Below the pieces are notes generated by a model. That model was given only the letters and a program-made list of their open reading frames with translations, was not told the origin of the DNA and ran no database searches. A DNA stretch of 46,799 nucleotides from Schizochytrium sp. CCTCC M209059. Lineage: Eukaryota; Sar; Bigyra; Thraustochytrida; Thraustochytriidae. A program made the translations under genes and the position numbers. Where the stretch lies: positions 157,474 to 204,272 of the forward strand of contig KN805404.1 of NCBI GenBank assembly GCA_000818945.1, given 5' to 3'. Of the stretch, positions 34,195 through 42,980 are shown in pieces; positions within the stretch are counted from its first letter, which is position 1, and every line of letters begins with the position of its first letter.

Positions 34195-36645
34195 ATGATT
34201 AAAGCAAAGAGCAAAGAAAGCAGAACTATGTGGGCTTCTTGCTGGGCTGCTGCGCTGCTCCTGACTGCGTCATTAATACTGCACGGCGCAGAGGGCGCGT
34301 GCGCGGACAATAGCTCTGAAGCACTCCAGACGGCGGGGCTGGCTGTATCATCATGCGCTGATCTCGCCGAATCGGGATACTGCGGATTGCTGACACGCGA
34401 AGCTGTCGAGGGGCTCTGTGCCTTGTCATGCGGACTGTGTCGTACAGAAGATGATGAGTCTCCTCTGGACCCTTGCACCGATGTTAATGCTTCCGTCATC
34501 GATCAACACCCGCGCTTGCGCTATCTTGGAGCAACGTGCAGCGACATCGCCTTGGCCGGGGGTTGCGCGAGTCATGCTGACGCGGCAAACGTCTACTGTC
34601 CTGCGAGCTGCGCCGTGCAAGACTGTCCGGATGCTTGCCACGACAATGATGAGCTTTTTTCGCAGTCACTTGTTCTTCCCGGTGACGACTGCGCGACTGC
34701 AGCTTTGCAAGACGCTTGCAGCGATTTCTCTGGAATCATGCGCGCTGTTTGCCCTGTTTCGTGCGGAATTGGCTGTGCAGCTTTTGGCGACAAAGACAAT
34801 ACAACAAGCGACGCCATCGTTTGCGTTTGTAACGGTGAATTCGTGGATACAAATGATCAAGGACGCCCACTTGAGCCGGACACTTGCTTGGACAGCACAG
34901 CAGCGCTGACAAACGCAGATCTTCTCAATCCGAATGCGGCGAATGAAAGTAACACTTCGATACAGCCAGATACGGAGGATGCGTTGGCGGCCGCGGAACC
35001 GACGTCTCCATTGGAAGGCTTTGATCTTTCCAGCAGTGTTTTCACAACGGTCATGATGTTATACACGATGCATCAACGAGCGCGGCTTCGTAGTTCGTCC
35101 GCGTCGTCTGGATCCGTTGCTGGAGGAGACTCGACTCGAAGACTTCGCAAGTTGTGTCCGTACTGCTTGGTGTCTGATCGATATCCAGCAATCAAAGGCA
35201 AGACGCGTGTTCATCCTTCAGGGATCATAGAAACACGCATGCGAAGTATTGCTGCGAGCACGGGAGCAGCTGGGGCTCCGCCTTTGACAAAAGCAATAGC
35301 CACAATGGCCACGGCGGCTAATTTAGGTGCAGGAGCCGCATTCTTGAAAAGACAATTCAATGGTGAGAAGAGGATTCCAGATCTTGACACTCTCAAGAGT
35401 ATCGCTGGCGAACATGGAATTCCCGGAATCAATGATATCGACAAGTTAAAGTCTCTTGTTGGCGAAAAGGGACTTGATCAGCTCTTGAAGAGCAAAGAGG
35501 GCGGTATTGCAAAACTTCAGGAAGCTCTAGCTGGCAACGATCAACTTGCAAAACTTCAGGAATCTCTAGCTGACGGAGACCAAATTGCAAAACTTCAGGA
35601 AGCTCTAGCTGGCGGAGATCAAATTGCAAAACTCCAAGGAGCTTTCGCTGGCGGAGATCAAATTGCGAAACTTCGGGAATCTCTAGCTGGCGGAGATCAA
35701 ATTGTAAAACTTCAGGAAGCTCTAGCTGGCGGAGATCAAATTGCAAAACTTCAGGAATCTATAGCTGGCGGAGGCCAAATTGCAAGACTTCAGGAAGCCT
35801 TAGCTGGTGGAGATCAAGTTGCAAAACTCCAAAAAGCTTTCGCCGGTGGAGATCAAATTGCAAAACTTCAAGGAGCTTTCGCTGGCGGAGATCAAATTGC
35901 AAAACTCCAAGGAGCTTTCGCTGGCGGAGATCAACTTGCAAAGCTTCAGGAATCTCTAGCTGGCGGAGATCAAATTGCAAAACTGCAGGAAGCTTTAGCT
36001 GGCGGAAAAGGGCTCGCAAATGCCCTGGGTGACGATAAAGGGCTCGTGAAGCTGCAAACTCTGGCTGGAGACGATCGAATTGCGAAACTGCAACATGCCT
36101 TGGCAAGCAATGAAAGACTTTCAAATTTGCAAGCTTTAGTTACAAACGGAAAACCCCGTAATTTGCAAGATCTTGGTCATCTGGCAAACATTAAAGAAAG
36201 TCTCGCTGGGAGATACGAGCTCGAAAATCTTCAAGCACTGGCCAAAACGATTGATTTATCCGAGCTGGCACGTCTTCGCGGCAGTGACCTCTCTGATCTC
36301 GAAGATTATGCGAGACAGGCCTCTGCTATACTCGAAAACCCTTCGAACCTCGGGAATCTGCAGGCTGCAGCTACAGGTCGAGCCTTGCCAGCACTGGCAA
36401 TCCATGAGGGTCTGAGCGCAGTTTCGAATCTCGACAAACACACAGCAGAAGAAAAGGATCGATTGGTGGCAATTGCCGGAAGTGCAATGTCAGATGGCGA
36501 CAAGCTGAGAACGCTTGCAGCACAGGGCGGTCTATCACACCTCGAAAAGGCACAGGTTCTTGGCCGTGGTGCTCGGGGTTTCGAGAGCGAGAGCGATAGC
36601 GAGTCCAGCGAGGAAAGCAGCTCCTCCGATGTAAGCGGCCTCTAG
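34195..36645 (+). CDS. Secreted/membrane protein with ShKT-like modules and 13-residue repeats
   Basis: 816 aa from ATG 34195; the second ATG (34228, MWASCWAAALLLTASLILHGAEG) starts a cleaner signal peptide. The ectodomain has about four Cys-rich ShKT-like modules: SCADLAESGYCGLL...CALSCGLC, TCSDIALAGGCASH...CPASC, then DDCATAALQDACSDF...CPVSCGIGC, followed by VCVC as in the minus partner. A hydrophobic stretch (SSVFTTVMMLYTMH) may be a weak span. From about residue 438 come twelve to thirteen copies of A-G-G-D-Q-I-A-K-L-Q-E-[SA]-[LF], then degenerate versions (ALASNERLSNLQAL). The pattern predicts an amphipathic solenoid or coiled coil. The tail is Ser/Glu-rich. The repeat region is probably cytoplasmic or wall-associated; function is unknown. 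Confidence 0.84.
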   Translation: MIKAKSKESRTMWASCWAAALLLTASLILHGAEGACADNSSEALQTAGLAVSSCADLAESGYCGLLTREAVEGLCALSCGLCRTEDDESPLDPCTDVNASVIDQHPRLRYLGATCSDIALAGGCASHADAANVYCPASCAVQDCPDACHDNDELFSQSLVLPGDDCATAALQDACSDFSGIMRAVCPVSCGIGCAAFGDKDNTTSDAIVCVCNGEFVDTNDQGRPLEPDTCLDSTAALTNADLLNPNAANESNTSIQPDTEDALAAAEPTSPLEGFDLSSSVFTTVMMLYTMHQRARLRSSSASSGSVAGGDSTRRLRKLCPYCLVSDRYPAIKGKTRVHPSGIIETRMRSIAASTGAAGAPPLTKAIATMATAANLGAGAAFLKRQFNGEKRIPDLDTLKSIAGEHGIPGINDIDKLKSLVGEKGLDQLLKSKEGGIAKLQEALAGNDQLAKLQESLADGDQIAKLQEALAGGDQIAKLQGAFAGGDQIAKLRESLAGGDQIVKLQEALAGGDQIAKLQESIAGGGQIARLQEALAGGDQVAKLQKAFAGGDQIAKLQGAFAGGDQIAKLQGAFAGGDQLAKLQESLAGGDQIAKLQEALAGGKGLANALGDDKGLVKLQTLAGDDRIAKLQHALASNERLSNLQALVTNGKPRNLQDLGHLANIKESLAGRYELENLQALAKTIDLSELARLRGSDLSDLEDYARQASAILENPSNLGNLQAAATGRALPALAIHEGLSAVSNLDKHTAEEKDRLVAIAGSAMSDGDKLRTLAAQGGLSHLEKAQVLGRGARGFESESDSESSEESSSSDVSGL
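35509..36006 (+). repeat. 39-bp coding minisatellite (13-aa repeat)
   Basis: About 12.8 copies of a 39-bp unit around GCAAAACTTCAGGAAGCTCTAGC, in frame with the 34195 gene. Two sub-types alternate (ending ...GAATCTCTAGC or ...GGAGCTTTCGC), suggesting expansion by higher-order duplication and unequal crossover. Confidence 0.93.
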
Positions 36646-36910
36646 ATGACAGGTAAAAGAACCACCACCACCGAGACCGTCCCCGGACTCATCTATCAAG
36701 TTGCCCCAATTTTATGGCGTGGTACGCTTGCTCTTCTTGCTCTTCTTCGTCTTGCTCTTGCTCTTCTTTGCCTTGTTCTTGCTCGAGGCGCGGCTCGCTT
36801 TGCTCTCTTGCGCAAGATGCAAACGTGTCTGGAAAGTAATTGTCCATGAATTGATCTCTTTGCGCCTGCGCACTCACTGTCGGTGCTAGGTGTTCGTCAT
36901 CTCTTGTGCA

Positions 36911-38866
36911 ATGACAATTCCAACGTCGGCGCGGCCCGAGCACAGCGCGGGCGCCATGTCGTCGGCGCGCGTGCAGGACCTGCTGGCGGCGTGCGACCAA
37001 GTCTTTGACGAGGTCGCGGACGTCCTGAAGGACGACGAGGCGTCCCCTCGAGGTCGCGACGGTTGGAGGCTCGCAGGCGAGGATGAGCCGCGCGGCTCTG
37101 GCGGCGACGAGGGCGACGAGGACGACGAGGCGCGCGGCGGCGAGACGATTGCAGAGTATGACGGCCGCGGGGACGGTCGCTGGCAGTCGCAGGACCGCAG
37201 CGATGATCTGGCTGATGCAGACACTGCAGGCGTGAGGGATAAACGCGAGTTCAAAGACCTTCACGCGGACGCCGGTGGAAACGCAAATGATGCGACCGCT
37301 GCCGCCGCCGCCGAAGACGACAATGATGATGCTGGTGATGAAGGTGAGGATGATGGAGCTGGTGATGATGACCAAGGACAAGATGGCAATCGTAAACCTT
37401 TCGGCCGGGAAACGCTTCTGAGTCCAGAAGAGTTGGAGGCAGATTCGCTTCTTGAGGCTATCGCCTCGAAACCAAGTGGTCATGATGAACCCGCGCAAGG
37501 GCCGTCGCAACAGAACGAGGTAGGATATCTGGAGGTCCCTTTGGATATTGAAGCATACTGGCTTCTACAAGAAATGGCCTGGGAGGAGGCACAAGACGAC
37601 GACGACGACGACGACGACGACGAAGATGGAGACGATAATGAGGATAACGAAGACAATGAAGACAATGAAACAGGGCGCTTACGAGAAGAGAGCAATGTTC
37701 AAGACTCTGGCGAAGGTGCAGAACATGCGAAGGGTGCACAGTCAGAAACCGCCGAACCAGAATTCACCAGCTTTTCTTTGCGTGTGATCGGGGTGGCAGG
37801 ACGGACAGGGTTTGAAGAAACCAAGGAACTCAGAGTGCACAAGGGCATGCGTATTGCCGGACGATACGAAGTCGAAGATGTTGTAGGCGAAGCTGCCTTT
37901 TCCACGGCACTTCGATGCATTGACACGGCCGCTGGCACTGCCGGACGGCCTGTTTGCTGCAAGGTTATCAAGAACAGCAAAGACTTTGTGGATCAGAGTT
38001 TAGACGAGATTCGGCTGCTGAGACACTTGAACGAGCGCGATCCAGAAGCAGCGCATGTTGTGCAACTATTGGACTTTTTCTATCACAAGGAGCATTTGTT
38101 TCTGGTAACCGAGCTTTTGGGCGCGAATTTGTTTGCCGGCTGGCGCGATGTTCTCGAGGCGTTTTCCGTCGAGGAGGCGGTGTGGACTGTGGCAATGCAG
38201 TGTCTTTCAGCACTTGAATTCGTGCATGCTTCAGGTCTCATTCACTGTGACATTAAGCCAGAGAACATCCTCGTTGCCTCGTTGTCGCCTTTGCGTGTCA
38301 AGCTGATTGACTTTGGTTCGAGCTGTTTTGCGACAGACCGCCTGAGCTCGTACATTCAAAGTCGATTTTACCGCGCTCCAGAGGTTGTCCTCGGTCTTTC
38401 GTTTGATGCTCGCATCGACCTGTGGTCTCTTGGGTGTGTTCTCGCGGAGCTCCGCGCCGGCCAAGTGCTTTTCGAGTGTGCGGACGCCCATGAGCTCTTG
38501 GCGCTTATTGTGAGTACCTTGGGACCTGTGCCTCGCAAGCTTTTGCGTGGTGCACGGTTTGCGCACAAGTTCTTTGTCGGCAATGTGCTGCACCGGCCGC
38601 CCGAGGACGAGGATGACTATAAAACTCCGTCCGTGGTGTCCTTGTTTTACCCGCGGCGATCCTCTTTAGTATCCAGGCTGCCCGCGGCAACGTCGCCTCA
38701 GCTTTTGCATCTCTTGTCGAATCTTTTGACGCTCGACCCATCGAAGAGAAGCTCTGCACGCACGCTTCTTTCAGTTCATTATTCTAGTGACGAGTCGGCC
38801 CTGACGTCGGCTCAACTAGCGGCAGACGAGGAAGCGAATGCCAAAGTAGCCACATCTTCGTCGTAG
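36911..38866 (+). CDS. DYRK-family kinase, plant/protist DYRKP type
   Basis: 651 aa from the first ATG 36911; alternative 36956. A pyrimidine-rich CTTGCTCTT tract at 36727-36788 lies upstream. The amino half is acidic and low in complexity, with YLEVPLDIEAYWLLQEM as an islet of conservation. The kinase domain follows the family lead-in FTSFSLRVIG...RTGFEETK (from about 284). The Gly loop is VGEAAFSTA, the reduced form typical of DYRKP rather than GxGxxG. ATP Lys351 lies in CCKVIKNSKDF, catalytic HCDIKPEN has Asp447, IDFGSSC has Asp467, and the activation loop is SSYIQSRFYRAPE (Tyr481). By family rule Tyr481 is autophosphorylated during folding and the mature enzyme phosphorylates Ser/Thr. In algae and plants DYRKP affects growth and storage metabolism; that role is an extrapolation here. 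Confidence 0.93.
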   Translation: MTIPTSARPEHSAGAMSSARVQDLLAACDQVFDEVADVLKDDEASPRGRDGWRLAGEDEPRGSGGDEGDEDDEARGGETIAEYDGRGDGRWQSQDRSDDLADADTAGVRDKREFKDLHADAGGNANDATAAAAAEDDNDDAGDEGEDDGAGDDDQGQDGNRKPFGRETLLSPEELEADSLLEAIASKPSGHDEPAQGPSQQNEVGYLEVPLDIEAYWLLQEMAWEEAQDDDDDDDDDEDGDDNEDNEDNEDNETGRLREESNVQDSGEGAEHAKGAQSETAEPEFTSFSLRVIGVAGRTGFEETKELRVHKGMRIAGRYEVEDVVGEAAFSTALRCIDTAAGTAGRPVCCKVIKNSKDFVDQSLDEIRLLRHLNERDPEAAHVVQLLDFFYHKEHLFLVTELLGANLFAGWRDVLEAFSVEEAVWTVAMQCLSALEFVHASGLIHCDIKPENILVASLSPLRVKLIDFGSSCFATDRLSSYIQSRFYRAPEVVLGLSFDARIDLWSLGCVLAELRAGQVLFECADAHELLALIVSTLGPVPRKLLRGARFAHKFFVGNVLHRPPEDEDDYKTPSVVSLFYPRRSSLVSRLPAATSPQLLHLLSNLLTLDPSKRSSARTLLSVHYSSDESALTSAQLAADEEANAKVATSSS

Positions 38867-39366
38867 TAGTAGTATCATTTTCCTTTCTTCTTTTCTTTTC
38901 TTCCTTCCTTCCTTCCTTCCTTCTTCTTCCAAAATTTTCTTTGATCTTGACACCGCGTGCTACATTCCATTCGAGCTTTTCTGTCTGACAGTGAGTGTTT
39001 GCGCGCCGGCAAGTATCGCAACTCGCGTTTGTAGTTGACGTAAATGGCAAACACATTTAGGATTCTTTTTACCCTGTAAAATTCCCTCCACAGTCTTGAC
39101 TTGGCTCGACATCCGACCACGACCTGATGCTGCATGTGGCGTCATGGTCAAAGGGCGAAGATCTTCGTTGAGCACACGGGAAAACGAATGGCATTTCTGC
39201 GATTGTGAAAAGAATGAGGACTGTCTCGCCCCGAATGGAGTCGCTCTTCATTCACATCAAGAAAATTTCTATACCGAATGGTCCAACTCTGGCGTATGCA
39301 ATGACGTAGCCAAGGCCGTCGCCTCGCTAACAATGATTGAAACAATACGACAGTACCTTCTTCGAC
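38867..39366. other. Convergent 3' intergenic region
   Basis: 500 bp with a CTTC run at 38883-38930 and an A/T-rich rest. Minus-strand frames in it are shadows of the repeat. No gene was recognised. Confidence 0.5.
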
Positions 39367-39442
39367 TCATGCTTGCGCAATCTTCGAAAGAAATCTGCGC
39401 AGTATTCTCGTTGCCGTTGTCTCTTGTGTCGATGGTGGTAGA

Positions 39443-39473
<31 letters not shown>

Positions 39474-39849
39474 GTGATGTCAACGATGGTGTTGTTGCAG
39501 GAAGAGGAAGACTTGACTCGTGTGCATCCTTTCGGGCGTGGCGCACACGAGCAGCCTCGAGACCGACGAGAATGCCAACGCAGTCGGCGACAAAGTCACG
39601 GAGCGAGGCACGGGGTCCGTCATATATCTCTTTGACCACTGCAATGAAGAGCGCTAGAGCCACCCAAAGAATATTTTTGCGCGGCGCCAGGCAGGAAGCC
39701 ACCAAGACAATGCCTGCGCAAGCCGCAACGTGAAGGAACTTGTCTTTTCGTATCCAAAGATCGTCAACATCACCGACCGCGAGCGCATCGACAGCCCAGG
39801 CAAGACTTGCAAGCGCCACGACACTTTGACGTAGCTCACGAACACCCAT
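39367..39849 (-). CDS. YfiM/DUF2279-like small membrane protein
   Basis: 160 aa from ATG 39849. The frame could start at 40050, but a TATA box at 39976-39971 lies inside that extension, so the shorter start is preferred. Residues 1-22 are hydrophobic (RQSVVALASLAWAVDAL). The core reads RKDKFLHVAACAGIVLVAS, then a second span NILWVALALFIAVVKEIYDG, then ASLRDFVADCVGILVGLEA. This D-K-x-x-H ... K-E-x-Y-D ... S-x-x-D-F-x-A-D-x-x-G pattern is that of bacterial YfiM/DUF2279 proteins. A Ser/Thr/Pro tail encoded partly by ATG/CAT repeats (39444-39480) follows. The biochemical role of the family is not established. The match is by motif only. Confidence 0.68.
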
Positions 39850-40340
39850 GGTCTGCGGACTGAAGCGTTGCGCCGCTCTGCTGCATTGCCACGCCGCCTG
39901 ATAATCGCTCGTGCCGAGTTCGGTTCTGTCTGCGCACAAAGAGGTTTTCCCTTTTTTTGCTGCTGCCAGATTTATATGGGAACAACATGCTGTTGTTGTT
40001 CTAATAGGGGGAGGTGGGATGGCTTCAGACCTTGTCAAGTTTCGAGCCATGGGCGCGCCGTCACGAACTCGCTGTTCGTGCCTGCTTCGCCAAGCGCCTC
40101 TTCCGGCACGTCGAATCAGAAGTCAGATTAGAAAGCAGAGACGAAGGTCAAAAGAATGCATCATTTTTTACTCTAGGTCGTGCCCGATGTTCTTGGTCGA
40201 GAGAGTAGTCGGTGGTATCGATGGATGAATCTCGATTTCAGATTGATACTTTTGCGTCTCGTTTACGAACGGGTAGCCTGTGATGCAGTTGGAAGAGTGT
40301 TGTGCAGGCCGAATTCGTGAAGAGCTTGCTCGCAGCCTTT
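39850..40340. other. Promoter of the YfiM-like gene and 3' end of the next
   Basis: Contains the TATA box at 39971-39976, an overlapping short upstream frame (ATG at 39886, 17 codons, ending past 39849), and at 40200-40340 the 3' flank of the minus-strand gene ending at 40341. No further gene was seen. Confidence 0.55.
39971..39976 (-). promoter_or_regulatory. TATA box TATAAA
   Basis: On the minus strand CCCATATAAATC. It is 122-127 bp upstream of the preferred ATG (39849) and would place transcription start near 39940-39945, inside the longer frame. It therefore decides the start of the YfiM-like gene. Confidence 0.6.
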
Positions 40341-42227
40341 TCACCGTTTCAAAACGCCTAGCATATCGACAAATAGACTGCGAATATTTTCGTCGTGCAG
40401 TTCGACCTTTGTAAGGTCGTCGTCATCGATTGTGTAGAAAAAAGCATGAACGCTCGGCGCGGAGAAAATTCGTTCGACACGGCAAGCTAAAGCAGTGTCT
40501 TGTATGATAAAGTTCACGAGCGGGAGCTTGAGGGCATCCCAAGAGAGCTCCGAGACGTATTGCTCGAGGTAGGGAAAAGCTTGTTCACGCAGAGCACTTG
40601 CCTGAGGAGCAAGCATCTCATTGCCCATGCTGAATGCAGTAGGCCCCACGTCAAAACGCGAGGGGCGCGGCCATGTGTCTCCGTAGTTAATCTGGGAGGG
40701 CCATTTAAATCCAGGCTTGCGGTTCCAAAAAGATTCGAGATAGTCGCAAAACCACGGTGCCGCAAAGAAGTTGGGAGCTGCCTTGTACCCATCTGCAAGC
40801 ACGGGAGGACTGTCGGCGACAATGCCAAGCAAGGCCAACAGCATCGCTCTGTACACGTTGCTGCCGTGCACGCCGACATCAATGACAAGATTGTCGTATG
40901 TGTACTCGTAGTATTTTTCGGCTGGCGTGATGAAGACGCGACGCAACGCAAGAGACTTGATTTCGTAAATCTTTTCGAGAACTTTGGCGCGGAGAACCTC
41001 CACATCGTCGGCATCCGCGCTTGACGAGGCGGCCGTGACATTGCCTTGAGACCCCTGGCGCTGCTCGATAAGATGGGCAGTGCCAGCAATGACTTCGTGA
41101 AAGCATTGGAGTTGACGCGCCAAACACATTTCGCTGGAGCGTATCATCACGTGACGGGTTTCCTCAAGCTGCGTGCCATCAGCAAGATCACCATATATCT
41201 CGACTGCACGAACAAAGGTTCGAAAACGAGGACCCAGGGGAGATTGCATTCTTTGTAAACACCATCGAACACTGTTTGTGAAATTTTGCGATGCCTGCGA
41301 ATGTCCAATTGTGTCGGGTGCCGAGTTGATCAATTTCATCGCAGCTTGAATTGGATCATGCGAAAGCAAGACGCGCTGCACAGCGCAAGATCGCAGCAGA
41401 GACTCCATCTCTGGGAGGAGTTTCCTTTCGGGATCAGACCATCTCGAAAGGACAACGCTCTCGGTAGAGGGAGTTACACGGGTCCAGGAAGCAAAAAACC
41501 CAGTGGATTCCTGACGCTCATTTTCTACAAGTTGTGCGCGATCCAAGGATTGTATAAAGACCCAATCCCCAGTTTCGTCGAGTTTAAGATCCTCGTCCGC
41601 GGCGATGAACTCGAGCACAAGGTCGTCGGTGTCCCACGGTGCGAAGGAAAGGCTTTTGACAACAATGTGTTGGCTTTGATGAACGTCATCTTCGGGCACG
41701 TCAAAGCGCACTTCAAAGGCACCAGGTACAGCGGGGAAACGAGCATAGACAAAGGAGGCATTCGTCATAGTACTGGCCACATCGGCTTGGAGAGCAATGC
41801 GCTTGGTAGAGGCATTTGGGGAGGAGCCAATGTGAACACGGCCATGTTGGTTTTGCACAGGACCTCTGAGCTTTGCCTCGCGCAGTCCGTATCGCTGGAA
41901 ATGGGACTGAGACGAAAATGTTACGCAAAGGTTCTGGCCCCAGCCATGAATCGCATCGACTCTCCAGGTGACTAGCCAGGTATCATCGTTCGTGGTAAAT
42001 ACAACGAAGTCGAACGCATCGGTTCCAATAGCAGAGTATCTGCCCACGAGTTCCGAAGCAGTTGCGAGGGCCCGGGGAGCCTTGACAACCTTGGCTCGTG
42101 CCGTGCCTCCTCCGCCATCTCCGACAGGTCCAACACGTACTGTAAGGATCGTTTCGTGCGAGGCGTCTCTCGCGCGGAGAGAGGGGCGCGAGTCCTGCCG
42201 CGCCCCTAACCGCCAGATAAACTTCAT
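40341..42227 (-). CDS. Unrecognised 628-aa protein
   Basis: ATG at 42227, single exon, no signal peptide. I do not recognise a family. The amino third is beta-rich (ILTVRVGPVGDGG, AFDFVVFTTNDDTWLVTWRVD, FVYARFPAVPGAFEVRFDVPED, VVKSLSFAPWDTDDLVLEFIAADED) and looks like two C2- or galectin-like sandwich domains. The middle is helical. The C-terminal third contains TPAEKYYEYTYDNLVIDVGVHG, SNVYRAMLLALLGIVADSP, APWFCDYLESFWNRKPGFKW and DVGPTAFSMGNEML, a compact conserved-looking block with many aromatics. It ends ELHDENIRSLFVDMLGVLKR. The codon use and length leave little doubt that it is a gene. Confidence 0.78.
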   Translation of the reverse strand: MKFIWRLGARQDSRPSLRARDASHETILTVRVGPVGDGGGGTARAKVVKAPRALATASELVGRYSAIGTDAFDFVVFTTNDDTWLVTWRVDAIHGWGQNLCVTFSSQSHFQRYGLREAKLRGPVQNQHGRVHIGSSPNASTKRIALQADVASTMTNASFVYARFPAVPGAFEVRFDVPEDDVHQSQHIVVKSLSFAPWDTDDLVLEFIAADEDLKLDETGDWVFIQSLDRAQLVENERQESTGFFASWTRVTPSTESVVLSRWSDPERKLLPEMESLLRSCAVQRVLLSHDPIQAAMKLINSAPDTIGHSQASQNFTNSVRWCLQRMQSPLGPRFRTFVRAVEIYGDLADGTQLEETRHVMIRSSEMCLARQLQCFHEVIAGTAHLIEQRQGSQGNVTAASSSADADDVEVLRAKVLEKIYEIKSLALRRVFITPAEKYYEYTYDNLVIDVGVHGSNVYRAMLLALLGIVADSPPVLADGYKAAPNFFAAPWFCDYLESFWNRKPGFKWPSQINYGDTWPRPSRFDVGPTAFSMGNEMLAPQASALREQAFPYLEQYVSELSWDALKLPLVNFIIQDTALACRVERIFSAPSVHAFFYTIDDDDLTKVELHDENIRSLFVDMLGVLKR

Positions 42228-42980
42228 GGTCGCTGTCGTACGCGCGCGTGGAGAGGGGGATAATAAGGGTTTGCTCTTTTGAGGCCCTCTTTCTCTTTCT
42301 CTTTCTCTCTCGCGCGCGTTCTCGCGCGCGTTCTCGCGCGCTCCCCCTTGGTCGCTGGCTTGAAGAGAACGAGCTGTGCTTGCTTTACGACTAGGCTTAG
42401 GCCTAGGCTAGGCTACACATATCACAGTTTCCAGCTCACAGCAGGACCGACCATGCTGGCTCGTGAAGCTGGCTCGGCGCGGAGAACCGTGTCAAAGAGG
42501 ATAAATGCAAGACAAAGAAGCTGGATATATACCTACTCCCGGGGGTCTTGATCAAAATCTCTCACAGCAACATAGCTCATCGCAACCTTTGTAGGCCTAA
42601 TGGAGAATGGCAAGTGGCCAGTCGGCCCGAGGCCAGTGGTCAAATTTATTTACTTTTGTTGACATGTTCAAGCAACCAAGTTCGCTTGCAAGTAGTAGGC
42701 CTAGGCCTTGAGACTTTGTTCATGGCAAGTCTTTTGAACAAAGCTGTTTTTCGTCATGTTCGAAGCTTGTAAGCAAGAATGGAAAAAGAAAAAAGAAGAA
42801 CGCAATCGCGGGTCAGAGTCATTCGAAAGCCATTGATTCAATTATTGTCTTCTTAGAATAGTTATTCGGAAACAGGACGAGAGGGACAGGACAAGATGGA
42901 TGATTTACCGTGCGTAGGCGGCGGGCGGGCAGAGGGGCGGGCTAAAGGGTTGAACAGCGAGTGTGTATGTTGATTGGACG
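42228..42980. other. Intergenic between the 628-aa protein and the bZIP gene
   Basis: Holds CTTTCTCTTTCTC and CGCGCGTTCTCGCG direct repeats at 42284-42345. TAGGCTTAGGCCTAGGCTAGG lies near 42393 and GTAGGCCTAGGCC near 42694. A GGATATATACC is at 42524-42534. No protein gene was recognised. Confidence 0.55.
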
